From Sarcophilus harrisii (taxonomy: Eukaryota; Chordata; Mammalia; Dasyuromorphia; Dasyuridae): 64,000 nucleotides of DNA. The notes beneath the pieces were generated by a model that ran no database searches, was not told the DNA's origin, and saw nothing but the letters and a program-made list of their open reading frames with translations. Position numbers and translations under genes: made by a program. The stretch spans positions 5,391,275 to 5,455,274 of the forward strand of contig NC_045432.1 of the NCBI RefSeq assembly GCF_902635505.1. The letters run 5' to 3'. Shown here in pieces: positions 34,995 through 46,805 of the stretch (its first letter is position 1; the number at the start of each line of letters is the position of its first letter).

Positions 34995-35105
34995 TTAGTC
35001 CAGGAAGCCAATTTCCACAGGCTCAGTCACAGTACAGTTGAGCATACGGGTTGCCAGACGTTCAATATCATCCAAGCTCAGAAGGCGAAGACTCCGATCA
35101 TAGTC
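34995..35105 (-). CDS. UBL4A: UBL4A exon 4 with TAA stop
   Basis: DYDRSLRLLSLDDIERLATR to IGFLD; stop at 34,997-34,995. Confidence 0.97.
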   Translation of the reverse strand, partial: DYDRSLRLLSLDDIERLATRMLNCTVTEPVEIGFLD

Positions 35106-38100
35106 CTGTGGGGAGCAGGAGGGAGGAGGGCGGGAAGGGAAGGGAGAAAACACACGGCCTTGACCTCTGGTCCCAGTCATGAGGAACGCACTATATCAGA
35201 GGAGCGGGAAGGAAGCTGGGGTGGCCAAAGAGGCAAGAGAGAGGGAAAGGCCCCACACATCCCAAAATACGATGGCTGTTTCTGTGAGGAAAACTGGAGG
35301 CCGAAGAGGCGTCCACCAACTGGGACGTGGCCGAGGACGGCATGTGACCGATGGAATGCTTTCGTACTCTAAGAAATGGCCAAGGGGAATCTGTTTCAGA
35401 AGAGCCCGGGAAGACCTACGTAAACTGATACAGAACGAAGTGAGCAGGACCAGGAGAACATGGTGTAGTCACAGCAACATTGTGGGGATGACCAACCATG
35501 GAAGACGAGCTCCTCTGAGCAACTTACTAAGGCACCGGGATCCCAGAGGCCCCACAAAGCAGCCTGAGAGAGGAGGGACAACCCAAGCACTCAATGAAGC
35601 CGGTTTTTTGTGGACATGACCAATGAGGGATCTGGTGGTTCTACGGGAGGCTTATTTGGTGAGAGGGTTCTGTTTGTCTTTTTTCCCCAACTGAGAGGGA
35701 AGAGGTGGGAGGGAGAGACTACCGGTGAGCTGGAAAAAACTACTGGCTTGGAGCCAGAAGCCTCATGTTCATACTCCTCTGTAGAAGAGATGAGATCTGA
35801 GCTCCCTTTCAACTCTGCATTTCTGGTACTAAGGGCTGGAAGTTAGTTAGCTAAATATTACAGATGTTGTGAGTGCTAGTTCAGGCTAAGGAGCAAGATT
35901 ATCCTTAGAGCCCTGGAGCTTACCTTCTGTAGCTGGTCTAGGACTTTCCTGGTATCAGCTGTGCTAAAGTGTCGAGCCAAGATCTGAGAGACCAGCAACC
36001 AGGTGGGGAGTGGCTGAGACTGGACCTGAGGCTTTGAGGGCGGATGTCGGGTCGTCCCCTCGTCAGGAAGCTTGATCACTAGGTTGATCTTGGAGTTTGG
36101 CCCAATGCTATAGTCTGAAAGGCGGAGCTCATCTGGGAAGAGAGAGAGGAAGAGGAGGAGGTGATGTTGGACTCCGGTATCTCCCATCCAACAGAACCAA
36201 CTCAAAGCCTCCCATCACAGGCACCGAGTTTCCTTTACACCTCCTTATTGCTGAATAGGTGAGGTTGTTACCCTATATCCTGACTTCCAGGGGCTAGCTT
36301 GGGCTTTAGATCCAACTGACGCCCTCAATTAACTCCACAGAGCTCCTTCACCACTTCGGGGAGCCCAGCCATGTATTGGGGGAAGGGAGAGGGCTGCAAG
36401 AGGTTCCGAGTACAGATCGTAATATTTGGGATGACTAGAAAGAAGTCAACGACATTACGTGACTCTCCCATTCTGGCTCAATGCATCAGTCAACAAGCAC
36501 TTCCTAGAGCTCCTCTGTGTGTCAGGTGCAGTCAGTGCTAGGGCTATCTAAAAGGAAACAGTCTTTGCCTCCAAGGGACTAGCATTCTATCTGCTCTGAG
36601 CCTTAGAGCAGGTTTTTAACTTGGAGTCTGTGAACTTTTTAAAAATCTGAATGACTTATAGCTTTTGTAATAATCCTATGTAGTTTATTGCGTGCATTTA
36701 AAAATATTACTCTAAGGCTTATAAATTTAAGAAGATTGCCAAACACAGTAAGTTTTATTATATAACGTCCGCTGGAGCCTTGCTGCTGCGAGGCAATCCT
36801 ACCATACCTCTTAGCGACTCACCCATTCCTCTGCATAATGGCTCTTCCAAACCTTTTCAGCCCACCTGTAACTTGTGTTACAAAAAAAGAAACAAAACCC
36901 TAAGACCACTCTCTGATAGCTCCCTCTTCTTTTCCTCGTCCCCTTTCACTTAGGTACCTTCTGCCACTTCCTCCTCCTTCACCCATTCCATCTTGTCTAC
37001 TGCAATAGATCGGCCCCACTTATCGTCCTCACTTTCTCACTCATCCATCTCTTTCTGCTTTCTGGGTCATTCCCAACTGCCTGCTCCCCGAAACTCACTT
37101 GATCCAGCCATCTCTTCTAGCCATCATCCTATATAGCTCTTCTACCCTTTGTAGCTAAACAAAGTGAAAAGTTTACATTCAGTGTGTGGGAAAAGGGGAA
37201 GAATTTACAGATTAAGCACATATTGATCAGAGACTGTTAGCTAAAGTAGATCAAGCCTATAGGCCTCAGTTTTGGCTTCTCCGGAGTCACGTGATTTTAG
37301 ATAAGGCCCGGACTACATCCCATTGTCCTCCTGGGATTATGTGGCCTAAGAAGCCATACATCACCTTGTCTACCGCATTCCAAGTAGGGGAATGGTAGAC
37401 TTATGTGACCAATCACAACATATAGAGGGTGGGATTTTGGAGGTTCTTTGTCTGAAATGTATAAATACTGTGTACATTTCCAAGGGAGTGGCTCCCTCCT
37501 GCTGTGAATTTGGCTCCCAGACCAGGATGGGGTCCGCTTTTCCAGATTCTAATAAAGAATTCTGCTTTCTATGAGTGATCTCCGAGTAGTCAATTTGGGT
37601 GGGTCTTTTTGTCCCAAACAAGTACACACACTTTCCGTCCTCTCGCTCTCCTCTTAACCCCTTACAGTTTGACTTTTGCCCTTATTATTTTACTAAAACT
37701 GCTTTCTTCAAAGTCACCAATGACTTCCTGGCTGCCAAGTCTAATGGCCTTTTCACATTCTTTTTGTCCTCTACCCCTCTGCTGTCCTTAACGCTGCTCA
37801 TTCTTTCCTCCTAGATAATGCCTAGATTTGGGGGACACCCCACTCTCTCTGTTTGCTTCCTACTTGACTAGCCTTTCTCTGGCTTCTTTGGTAGAGCTTC
37901 CCCTATAGGAGTCATGCCTGGTAATTGTGAGTCCCTCAGGACTCTGTTCCGGGCCCTGTGCATGAACTTCCATGGAATGACAATTGTCATGTCTATGTTG
38001 ATGATTCTCAAATCTACTTCTCCAGACTTTACTATTTTTCCTGAGGCAGTTGGGGTTAAGCGACTTGCCCAGGGCCACACAGCTAGAAAGTGCTAAGTGT

Positions 38101-39562
38101 CTGAGGCCAGATTTAAACTCGGGTCCTTCTGACTTCAGGGCTGGTGCTCTATCCATTCCGCCACCGAGCTGCCCCCTGACCTAACCTTAAGTTTGGCCCT
38201 CCAATTACTTCTTAGATATGTAAACTGGAAGTCCAGGAGACAACTGAAACTCAGTATGTCTGAGACAGAATTCTTCATCTGTCCCCTTATTCTTCCTCCT
38301 CTCCTCCCTCGCCTATTATGGTGGAGGACACTCCCCCAGCGGGTCCTCAGGCTCACAACCTAGGGGTCACCCTGATTCCTCATTAACTCTAACTTCCCAT
38401 ATCTGAGCTACAGCCAAGGCCTGCAATTCATCTCTTGCCATCTCTTCTCTCTGATGCTGCCATCCCCTGGCACAGGCTTTCACTTCCCACCTGGACCGCC
38501 CCAAGTCTCTCCTCACTCGGGTCCAATCTCCATTCAGCTACTAAAGGATTTTCCCAGAGTGCAGTGCTCACTATATCACTCCTTCCCCCTCCTCAATGAA
38601 GCCCAGTGGCTCCCCCTCAGCTGTAGGATCACATGTAAAATCCTGCTTGGCCTTCAAGCCTCTTTATAAACTCTCTAGATTTCCAGTCTTTTCACACTTG
38701 ACACATCCTCAAGTGTTTTTTAATCCAGTAACACCGGAACAAGAAGTCCCTGGTCGCCCCCCCCCCCCTCCCCTGCTCCGGGCACTGCCTCTGCCGGTTT
38801 CCCACCTCATCTCTGCCTCCTGCTTTCCCTCAAGGCCCAGTTCCCCCTCGTTACCCCTCTCAAAATCAAGGTCTTCCCTGGGCGACTGTCTCCGCTTTGT
38901 CCCTGATCTTGTTGGCACGCGTTACAACGCTCTGGGGAGCAAAGACTTGTGCATCTTTTTTTGGATCCCTAGAGCTCAGCCCACTCAGAGACATTTAAGC
39001 CAAGTTTCCAGACGGACAGAAGTCCACTGGAGGTTCCCCCCTCCCCCTCTCCTCCCCTCCCCCCCCCGCGGCTGAAGGCAGCCCCCAGCTCCTCCCTTCC
39101 CCTCCCCCTTCCTCGACGGCCCAGAGAGACCGATACCTGCCAAGGCCTTGCCCTTGAACAACAGCCGCTGCTGGACCACCGGGACGTTCAACTTCTCGTA
39201 CACCAGGTGCTTCAGGGTGGAGATTCTCTCGTCCTCGGGCACCTGGGGGCGGGGCGAGGCGGGGCCGGCAAGCAGAGAGGTGGAACTTGAGGCGGGTGCT
39301 AGCCTCGACGCCCCGCCCCTCGCCCCCCGCCTCTTGGGAGGGAGGGGGCTGCCCCGGCCCCGGGCCCCGCCCCCACCTCGCCCAGCCCTAGCCCGCTTGG
39401 GCCAGCCAATCGCCCCGGCCCCTGGGAGCGCGCCACATGACCCCCCTTCCCTCCGCCGGGAGAGAGAGTGGGGGGGGGGGGGGAGTCAATATTCTCAAAA
39501 CGCGGTGGGAGTACCTGGAGGCTGCATTCCCGGCCCTGAAGCGCCTTCACGGTCAACTGCAT
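34995..39562 (-). CDS. UBL4A: Ubiquitin-like protein 4A, four coding exons
   Basis: Subunit of the cytosolic BAG6-UBL4A-GET4 complex, which passes tail-anchored membrane proteins from SGTA to GET3. Exons join to 157 codons, exactly the human length. Residues 1-74 form the ubiquitin-like domain (MQLTVKALQGREC, then QQRLLFKGKALAD and LSDYSIGPNSKINLV). A variable linker follows, and then the C-terminal helix (about 95-145; TWLLVSQILARHFS, RSLRLLSLDDIERLA) that binds BAG6. The last 15 residues differ from human. All introns are GT-AG with matching phase. A CpG-island promoter sits upstream. Gene order with PLXNA3 and SLC10A3 agrees with human Xq28. The coordinates span introns. Confidence 0.97.
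35373..35560 (+). repeat. L1 3' fragment in UBL4A intron 3
   Basis: 'gaactgatac', 'gaagtgagcaggaccaggag' and 'gtgtagtcacagcaacattg' match the L1 3' region seen at 47,420 and 50,690. Antisense to the gene. Confidence 0.75.
35924..36132 (-). CDS. UBL4A: UBL4A exon 3
   Basis: DELRLSDYSIGPNSK through the linker to RKVLDQLQK; donor GTAAGC. Confidence 0.97.
36605..36770. repeat. hAT-like nonautonomous DNA transposon relic
   Basis: UBL4A intron 2. 'gtttttaacttggagtctgtg' and 'gtaatcctatgtagtttatt'-like words match a common mammalian element with GTTCTTAACC ends. Old and diverged, right end degraded. Confidence 0.45.
37165..37625 (+). mobile_element. Putative solo LTR, fossil
   Basis: Lies inside the L2 relic. 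It has a TATA-like TATAAATA at about 37,460 and AATAAA at 37,551, in LTR-like spacing, and sequence ending CAAACA. About 440-460 bp, with no internal region. Family not identified; younger than the L2 it interrupts. Confidence 0.45.
38037..38178 (-). repeat. Marsupial tRNA-derived SINE, antisense, within L2
   Basis: 'gacttgcccagggccacaca' and 'tctatccattccgccaccga', ending 'gctgcccc', the complement of the SINE head. Confidence 0.9.
39137..39242 (-). CDS. UBL4A: UBL4A exon 2
   Basis: VPEDERISTLKHLVYEKLN to KGKALA; ends in phase 1 at GTATCG. Confidence 0.96.
39470..39483 (+). repeat. G14 homopolymer run
   Basis: Fourteen uninterrupted G on the plus strand in UBL4A intron 1. Confidence 0.95.
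39515..39562 (-). CDS. UBL4A: UBL4A exon 1
   Basis: ATG at 39,562-39,560; 16 codons ending SLQ; donor GTACTC. A C14 run (sense strand) lies in the intron about 31 bases after the donor. Confidence 0.96.
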
Positions 39563-39989
39563 TGCGGCGGGAGCGGCGCCTTTAAGAGCTCCCAGCGGAC
39601 TTGGACTGCACCTCCCCGTCAGCCACCTCAACTTCAGGCTCGTCCGGAACCAACAGCCAGCGAGAGCGGGGCTGGCCCTCGAGGCTGCCGGGAACCGGGA
39701 AGGCGGGGCCGGGGTCGGGGCGGACCGGATGTGAGACTCGAGGCCGCTGCGGGACGCGCGCGCCCTCTTCAGGCTCGGAGGTCCGCTGCGCCCGGCGCCG
39801 CCCCCTCTCCCCCCCCTCTCCCAGCCAAGCCCCGGGCCGGCCTCTGTCAGAGGGAAGCCACGAGGCGCGGGGGAGGGGAAAGGACTCCGGGAGCTCGGAA
39901 ATGTCCCCGTGTCTTTGGAGGCAAATAACGGCCGCATCCCGTCGGTACTTGGGGAAAGTTAGGTGTTAGAAGACAGCGGGAGGGGTAGA

Positions 39990-40600
39990 AAGGAGCCGGG
40001 CCGAAGAAGAAGTGTCACGCGGTGACTCCTGAGCTGAGGGAAATTGACTCAGTTGTTTTGGGGGCTGGGAGCCACCCGCCGACTATCGGTTCCCCCGTTA
40101 TTCTTCAAAGCCAGAGGCCCAAGTGCCAGAACTTGAGGCCCGCTGGGTAAACTGCGGGCCCAGAAGCAGCTCGACTTTCCCCGGGTCATTGTCCTCTGGG
40201 GGGGGGGGGGGGCGCACAAAACCAATTATATGGGGAAGTTAGGTCGGGTGCAGAAGGATGACTTTCGGACATCCAGGGGGACTTGCCCAACAAGCAGTTA
40301 AAAGTGGAACGTAATGGACGGGTTCGATTTGGCCATTTATTCGTAGTTGGGGGAGAGGAGATGGGTCCTCCATGTACAAAGATTCAGATGTAGCCGAACT
40401 GTTTCCTACATTCCCCAAAATAATGCTGAACACAACAGGCATATTGAGCAAATAATAAACAAATACAAAATAAGCAAGTAACAAAGTTATTGTGACTCAG
40501 TGACCATAACTTGTACACCGCCTAACATGAAGCACTTTGTGAGAAATTTCATGTTTTGCCTCAACTTTACCGTGTCTGCCTGGCTCCAAGTCCAAGTCCA
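39990..40600. other. Spacer upstream of UBL4A
   Basis: No gene seen. It contains a run of about 15 G at 40,198-40,212 and AT-rich sequence after 40,420. Confidence 0.5.
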
Positions 40601-43600
40601 TGTCTTTTGGCAAGCCAGTCCACTCTTTGGTCTCTGTGAGAAATAACTCATTTGAACTTGAGAGGGTGGTTAAAAGTCTTTAATAATAGAACTCTAGAAG
40701 TGGATAGCCCATAGAATGGGAACACTTGGAATTAATTCTTTTTCCAAACGCAGAGCTGGTTAGGAGTAATTCCCCCCTCCAGTGTGAATCTCCACCTCTG
40801 ATTTTATCTATCTAGCTATCATCTACCTATCTATATCTACCTACCTACCTCTCTATCTATGTATATCTTGTGTTGTCTCTCCTTTCAGACCCACTTCTCC
40901 TCCTTACAGCTGACTCTTTCCGGGCACTAAGATCCATTCAGGATTTAGCCTGTCAGCTAAGGGCGTGCCCCAGCCTCATGGGGTGTTTGTTTCCTTTCTC
41001 CTGGTAAATATGAAGTTCTGATGGGGTGCAGCTTCCAGGGGAAATAGAGCAGTAATCCTGAGGCCCCCAGACTTTAGAAGTGCTATTGTTCTAACAATCT
41101 ATTTGTTAAGGATCCTAAAGTCTCCTGGCCTTGGGAATATTATAGTATAGTCCTACAAACTTTGCTGATTGCCAGATCTGTTGGTCAGTGATAATAGGGT
41201 TTCCGAGAAAAATGATGAGGTCCATACCAGACTACTCCTTAACCTCACCTCTAAACCATAAAATTCGATATTGAGGTGCATGCCGACCACTCCTCCATTC
41301 TACCTCTAATCTATAAAATTAACATATCAGTGGCATGAAGCATTTCATCTCTATCTTATTTCTATGAATTTATCTTCTTGCTCCTGGTTCTTTGCTCATC
41401 CTTTTTTGGAACTTAGTCCAACAGCATAATAAATCTTTGCCCCTCAACCTGGAGATAAACAATCTGGGAACCCTTTTACCATATCTGTGACACCGACCTG
41501 GGAACTCTAACATTGGTGGGATGTCTTCCACCCTCAATAGTTCCACTAGGGAACTTGTCCTTCCCATCATTAATTATTTTAAAAATTAATATATTAAAAA
41601 AATATAAATATTAAAAATATATATGTAACCTATTCCCCTAAATAAATCCACTTTTTGCCAAAGACAATGGCCAGGGAACCCCAACTTTTGGTGCCTGCCA
41701 TCATCTGGAGTCTACATAAGCCACATCACCAGCACTGACTCTCATGTGACCCCCCAGCCTTCTGTGGAAAAAGCTAGAATGGCCTTGAAACTTACACACA
41801 GTTGAGAGAGAAGGTGGATCCTTTCAAAGACCCAATGAGCCACTGGCTCACTGGGCTTAGTGACCAGTAAGGGAATTAGTTGCTTCATCATCTCAAACCA
41901 CTAGCCCTTCTCTGTGCTGGCATATATATATATCTTGGAATTCCTGGAACCTTCCAGGGGGACCCTTCAATGTATGCTTTCTGGGATGGTCCATGTGAGT
42001 TTATTCCCAGGCATGTTCCCTGTGGTGTAAAGCACCAATCCAAATCCCTATTACTTATATGTATGTAGAATATATACAAAATAAACATAAAAGTAGTTTT
42101 GTGAGAGAGGGTACAAGCATCTGAAGGAACCTGGAACAGCTTCCTGTAGAAATTGGAACTTAAAAAGACCTAGCTCATGTCTTGAGCGTACAAGAACTTC
42201 ACTGCCTCCCTGCTAAATGCAGGAAAGATTGTATTTTACATTCATGTGATACTGTTGTAGTGGCAGTGCAGAGTTGAGGTGAGACTCCCCTTCGGGTCGG
42301 CACAGGTTTGATAGGAAAGAATTCAGGAACCCAAAATATTAGTGGCAAAAAAGGGAGTTTCTTGGCACTGAGAAGAGGGTCTCTCACAGGAGCCTGCCAG
42401 GGCAGGCAGCTGTGCCAAGGAGCAAAGCACACTGCTTGGGACTGCTGCAAAAATGTACAGTTTAGAATTGCCCTTTGTAGGAGTCTGAGGCTCCGGTTTC
42501 CAGTTGAAAAGAAAGCCAAAGTCCCCAGGCCTAGCTACTTCTCAATATCAGGCCTAGATCTCCAATTGAATGGAAATCACTTTGAAGGGTTCCTGAAGGA
42601 GGATCCTGCCACCTAGGAGGGGTGATTTGCTTTAGAAAAGCCCACTTGAATGATGACTTCTTAACTTGTCTGGGAAGATCTGCTTTCCTAGGAGGATCTG
42701 AGACTAGGAATCTCCCTTCTTTACAGATCAAAAGGGGACACAGTTTCAGCCCCTCTCCTCCCCTCCCCCTGCTCCCCACCCCTGTCACTTGCATCAATAG
42801 GTACCTAGGTTAAGAGACACATTTTTGAAACCAAAAAGGCAGCCTTTTATTTCCGATCCATAAGCCCAAGTCCCTTCCTGATTCCTAATTAATTGAAATT
42901 AATTGGCTTTTTCCAAGTCCTTTCCTTGCTAACCATGTTGCTCTCCCAAATCTATTTCATATTTACCACTCTTGATGCCTGTTTTAACTTTTCATTATGT
43001 CTGTAACTTCTTCTCCTACATAAATGTACATTCTGACTAAGAGAAATTTGTCACAAGCGTATTTCAAACTAGGAAATGCTCCCCTGATCATGATGAGGTT
43101 CAGTTCTCCTCGACTCTCGGTCAGGGAGCCAAATGATGAGGTTTGGCGAAGGGCAGGGAGTTGTGGGAATCCCCTTCTGGCGGCACAGAGGTCCTTCATA
43201 AAGGAATTTATGAACCCAAAAAGCTAGACTGGAAAAAAGAAGTTTATTACTGGCATTGGGAAGTCCACCTTTGTTAGAAAGACTGAATTCCTGGTTGGCA
43301 AGGTCCCGACAGAGGGATATAAAGTTTTTAGCAGAAAAATCCTCTCCTAGCAGAGAAAAGTGAATAAGGCCTTGTTAGGGAAATAGGAGAGAGAGAGATA
43401 AAGAGGGAGTAATGCTGAAGGAGAACATCATTTCAGCGGGCAGAGGGTTGCAGTTTATGCCAGGGGGAGAGAAAGGTTCCTTGGCATGGCATGTTGGGTC
43501 CCCTGCAAGGAATGAGCCCCAAGTTGCCTCTCTTTATAATCGAAATTTTGGCTAGAAGCTGGAGGCAGCTCTTGATGGGGGCTGGGAGCAGTTTTAGCTG

Positions 43601-44940
43601 GAATCAGAATAGAAAATCTTGGAATTGAATGAGTGTCTCTGGGCTAATCTCCAACTCAGGCCAAGTAGGAGCAGTCCTGGACTCAACCAGTCCCACCCAG
43701 ATATCAGAATGAAACAACTTTATCTTGATCCCCTGGGGTAAGTCTCTCAGGGGAGAGCTTGGCATTCCCCCCAAAGTTAGAGGCAGAAAAAGAGAAAGAG
43801 TTTCGGGGCTCCCCTTGTCAATCTCATCATAGTCCTCTGATGTTAATGAGTATTTACAGAAGACTATTTACTTCAAAGCTACAGCAAAAATTAACATCAC
43901 TTTGGTCTCTGGGAGGCAGTAGGCTCAAAATTTAACTCAGCTCTTACATATCCTTCCTCCCATCAAATTCATGTCCCAATGAGGCATTTCTGCCAGATGA
44001 ACTTCTACTCAGCTTCTACTATCTGGGATCCCAAAGGTTTTCCTTAAAGGTCAGTCCTGCTCCTTGGAGGATAAAACTTGGGATGATTGCTATACCTGAT
44101 CTGGACTCCAGTTCCCAGATTCCTGTGCCTTACTCTCTGGATCCTTCAGAACACATAAGCTTGGAGATATCCTCCCTTTAACCTAGAAAAGAAAAGAACA
44201 AAGGCAGAGGCCTAGAACTAAAGCCATAGAGCCTCAGAGTAGATCCTCAGGCCTTCCCCCTTCCCACAGTCTCTCATCAGAAGTTGTGAGGCAACTGGAG
44301 AGCTTTCTCTTCAACATAGTGAAGAAGTCCTGGCTAACTAGGTAGACCTGGCAGAGAAAACCTGAAGTACCAATAAGATTACTCCCTAAGGCAAGTAGGG
44401 AAGGGCCCTAATGGGGCTGAGCTCAGTCTTGGGAAACCCCACCTTATTATATCTAATCAGAAAGCCAAGGTTAAATTTCCCCTACATGGTCTGTGCCATT
44501 TTTTCTGACTCCCTATTGGGGTTAACCTGCCATAGCATTCTGTTTCATGGTTCTTTCACCCCCTCCCCCATGCCTATGGTGTCTTTTCCCTTCTTATAGC
44601 TAACTGTCCCTTTTAGGGGGCTAAACTCCTCTATGGATTTAGCCTGCCCATCAATGGCATATTCCCTTTCTCTTGGTTAATTGTGAGCTCTGCTGGGGAA
44701 CTTGTCTCTTCTATTGTTAATTGTTAAAAAAAAAAAAACCCTCTCATCGTTAACTATCTGCTCTCCCAAATCTAGTTCATATTTACAAATATGTAAATAT
44801 GGGCCTTTTGTCCATAACCTCTTCTCATAAATAAATGTACCTTTTGGCAAGGAAAAGGCCCTTGTGAATTCTTCATATGTGAATTGCTACCAAACCCCAT
44901 CATTTGGCACCAATTGCTTTCCTCGTTCTTATCATTTGGC
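40600..44940. mobile_element. Block of LTR-retroelement fossils, both orientations
   Basis: LTR-like segments with recurring words. Sense-oriented ends lie at about 40,850-41,640 (AATAAA near 41,428), 42,830-43,090 and 44,450-44,900. Antisense-oriented segments lie at about 42,240-42,800 and 43,134-43,950, the latter with antisense polyadenylation (43,243) and TATA-like (about 43,533) signals. Segments share 'gctctcccaaatct' and 'ggatttagcctg'. Endogenous-retrovirus-like, class not determined. All are broken and old; no gag, pol or env frame of note was seen. Confidence 0.45.
40803..40866 (+). repeat. (CTAT)n/(CTAC)n tetranucleotide repeat
   Basis: Imperfect TATC/TACC units over about 65 bp. 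Confidence 0.9.
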
Positions 44941-45200
44941 TTATCTACATCAATTTCATCAGCAGGACCTTTCCTGACTCCCCCCCACCCCTGCCTCCAA
45001 TACTACTGGCTCCCTCTGTTGGTGATCTCCAGTTTCTCATGTCTAGTGCTTATTTGTACATAATTGTATATCATCTCCCCATTAGATTATGGGAGGGTGA
45101 GGATAGGGCCTGTCTTTTGCTTCTTTTTATATCCCCAGTGCTTAGAGAAGTTCCTGGTACTTAGTAGGTGCTTAATCAATGTTCACTGACTGATTGACAG
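44940..45200 (+). repeat. L2-type LINE 3' end
   Basis: 'ccccattagattatggg', 'tatccccagtgcttagagaa' and 'ttagtaggtgcttaatcaat' then a 'tgactgattga' tail, the standard L2 3' end. Confidence 0.75.
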
Positions 45201-45469
45201 GGTGGTCAGACCAGAACCTGTCCTAGTGTCTACACATACTCCACAGTCTCCCCAAGGACTTCCCTTCTGTATCTTCACAATCTTTCGGAAGGCTCTCAGC
45301 CCTCAGCCACAATTTCATATCACTACAACTGCTTAAAACTCTTTTGAGTTATTGTGGCTATGATAGCTTTTTTGAATGACATTTACTATTCAGTGTCACA
45401 ATAATTCCTAAAAGGAAATGGTATTGGAGATTCGATATGACTGAATCATAGTTTGAGGAGTGAATAGTG

Positions 45470-46115
45470 CAGAAGAAAACTAGAAAAGTAGCTTGGAGCC
45501 AGGTTGTGAAGGACCTTAAGTTCCAAATGAAGGAGTCTGTACTTGCTTCTAAAGGTAAGAAGTTGTGACTGGTGTTTCTTGAGCAGGAGAGCGATTCAGG
45601 CTGTAGTTAGAAATCTGGGAGTCACCATCAAGTAATAATCAATAAATATTTATTAAGCACTTACCGTATGTCAGGCACTGTCCTAAGCACTAGGGATTCA
45701 AAAAAAGTCCAAAACAGGGTTCCTGCCCTCAAGGAGCTTCCATTCTAATGGGGAAGATAACATGCAAACAACTAGCACAGTAACTGGCACATAGTGGGTG
45801 CTTAATAAATGGGTTTTTAAATTGAACTGTACACATATAAGATGTGTGCAGTATAAATGGAAGGTAATCTCAGAGGAAAGGCAGTAACATGGCAGGCTTG
45901 GGGAGGGACACCTGGAAGGTCCTCTTGCAGAACATGACATTTGACCTGAGTCTTGAAGGAAACTACGGGTCTCAGGAGGTGAGGGGAAGGGAGCAGAGTG
46001 TTCCAAGGAGGCTCAGAAGAGGAATGAGGCTGGGGACAGCCAGTAAAAGAGAGATGGAGTGAGGTACTCAAGGGACAGCAAGAAGGCCAGTGTAGCTGGA
46101 TTGGAGTCATGTAGA
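45470..46115 (+). repeat. Old interspersed repeat, third copy
   Basis: Includes 'aataaatatttattaagcac', 'cctgccctcaaggagcttcc' and 'gggacagccagtaaaagaga'. The flanking 45,470-45,620 matches a later part of the same family. A short TG/TA run ends it near 46,150. Confidence 0.55.
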
Positions 46116-46164
46116 GTTATGTAGTTATGTGTGTGTGTGTATATATATAAAATTGCTGGAATAA

Positions 46165-46805
46165 AAATTATTTTTACTCTCCCTCAATATCCCTTCCACC
46201 TCTCAGAAAACCATCCAATATAACATATAGGTTTTTTTTTTTTAAATAGGGGAAAATCATCATAACTGACCAATACATTGAGAAATTTTGGAAACATTTG
46301 CAATGTACATAACTTGTAGACCTTCCACATCTACAAAGAGGTGGGGTGGAAGTATCTTCTTTTATAAATTTTTTCAAGGGCTGTTTGCTCTTTATAATTT
46401 CACAACATTCACTTTTGCTTTTTCTATGTGTGTGATTCTTTCCAGTGACACCGTTGCAGTTTCTGTGTATATTGTTTTCTTGGCTCTGCTGACTTCACAC
46501 TGCATCACTTCATCTTGATCTTTCCGGGCTTTTCTGTATTTGTCACACAAGTCATTTCTTATAGTATAATAATATTCCATTACATTCATGTACCACAATT
46601 TGTTTAGCCCCTCCTAGTCCACGGGCATCTACACACGGAACATATGGAAACTTTGTTCTTATCAACGTCATGCTTGAGGTACAAGCCCAGAAATGGAATC
46701 TCTGGATCAAAGGGCCTGAGGATTACAATCACTTAATTTGCGTAATTCTAAATAAATTTCCAGAATGGCCGTATTGACCTATAACACACCATCAACAATC
46801 TAATA
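46165..46805 (-). repeat. L1 3' end, antisense
   Basis: 'cttatagtataataatattc', 'ccattacattcatgtaccac', then 'aatggaatctctggatcaaa' and 'ttccagaatggccgtattga', in antisense L1 order. Confidence 0.8.

Larger units (their letters stand above)
36870..39000 (+). repeat. L2/CR1 LINE relic, interrupted twice
   Basis: UBL4A intron 2. Degraded reverse-transcriptase sequence is readable: TKTAFFKVTNDFLAAKSNGL (37,690-37,750), a YVDD-like motif near 38,000, and an ARNLGVTL-like stretch near 38,355. Later segments match the L2 ORF end in order. Interrupted at 37,165-37,625 and 38,037-38,178. Confidence 0.65.
39235..39990 (-). promoter_or_regulatory. UBL4A: CpG-island promoter of UBL4A
   Basis: High CpG density over exon 1 and its upstream flank. 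No TATA box at a useful distance. GC-box-like GGGGCGGGGC words are present. Transcription start not fixed. Confidence 0.75.

Noticed and set aside
39299-39937. A 212-codon minus-strand frame including the UBL4A start
   Set aside because: Only 16 codons are UBL4A exon 1; the rest is promoter and intron 1.
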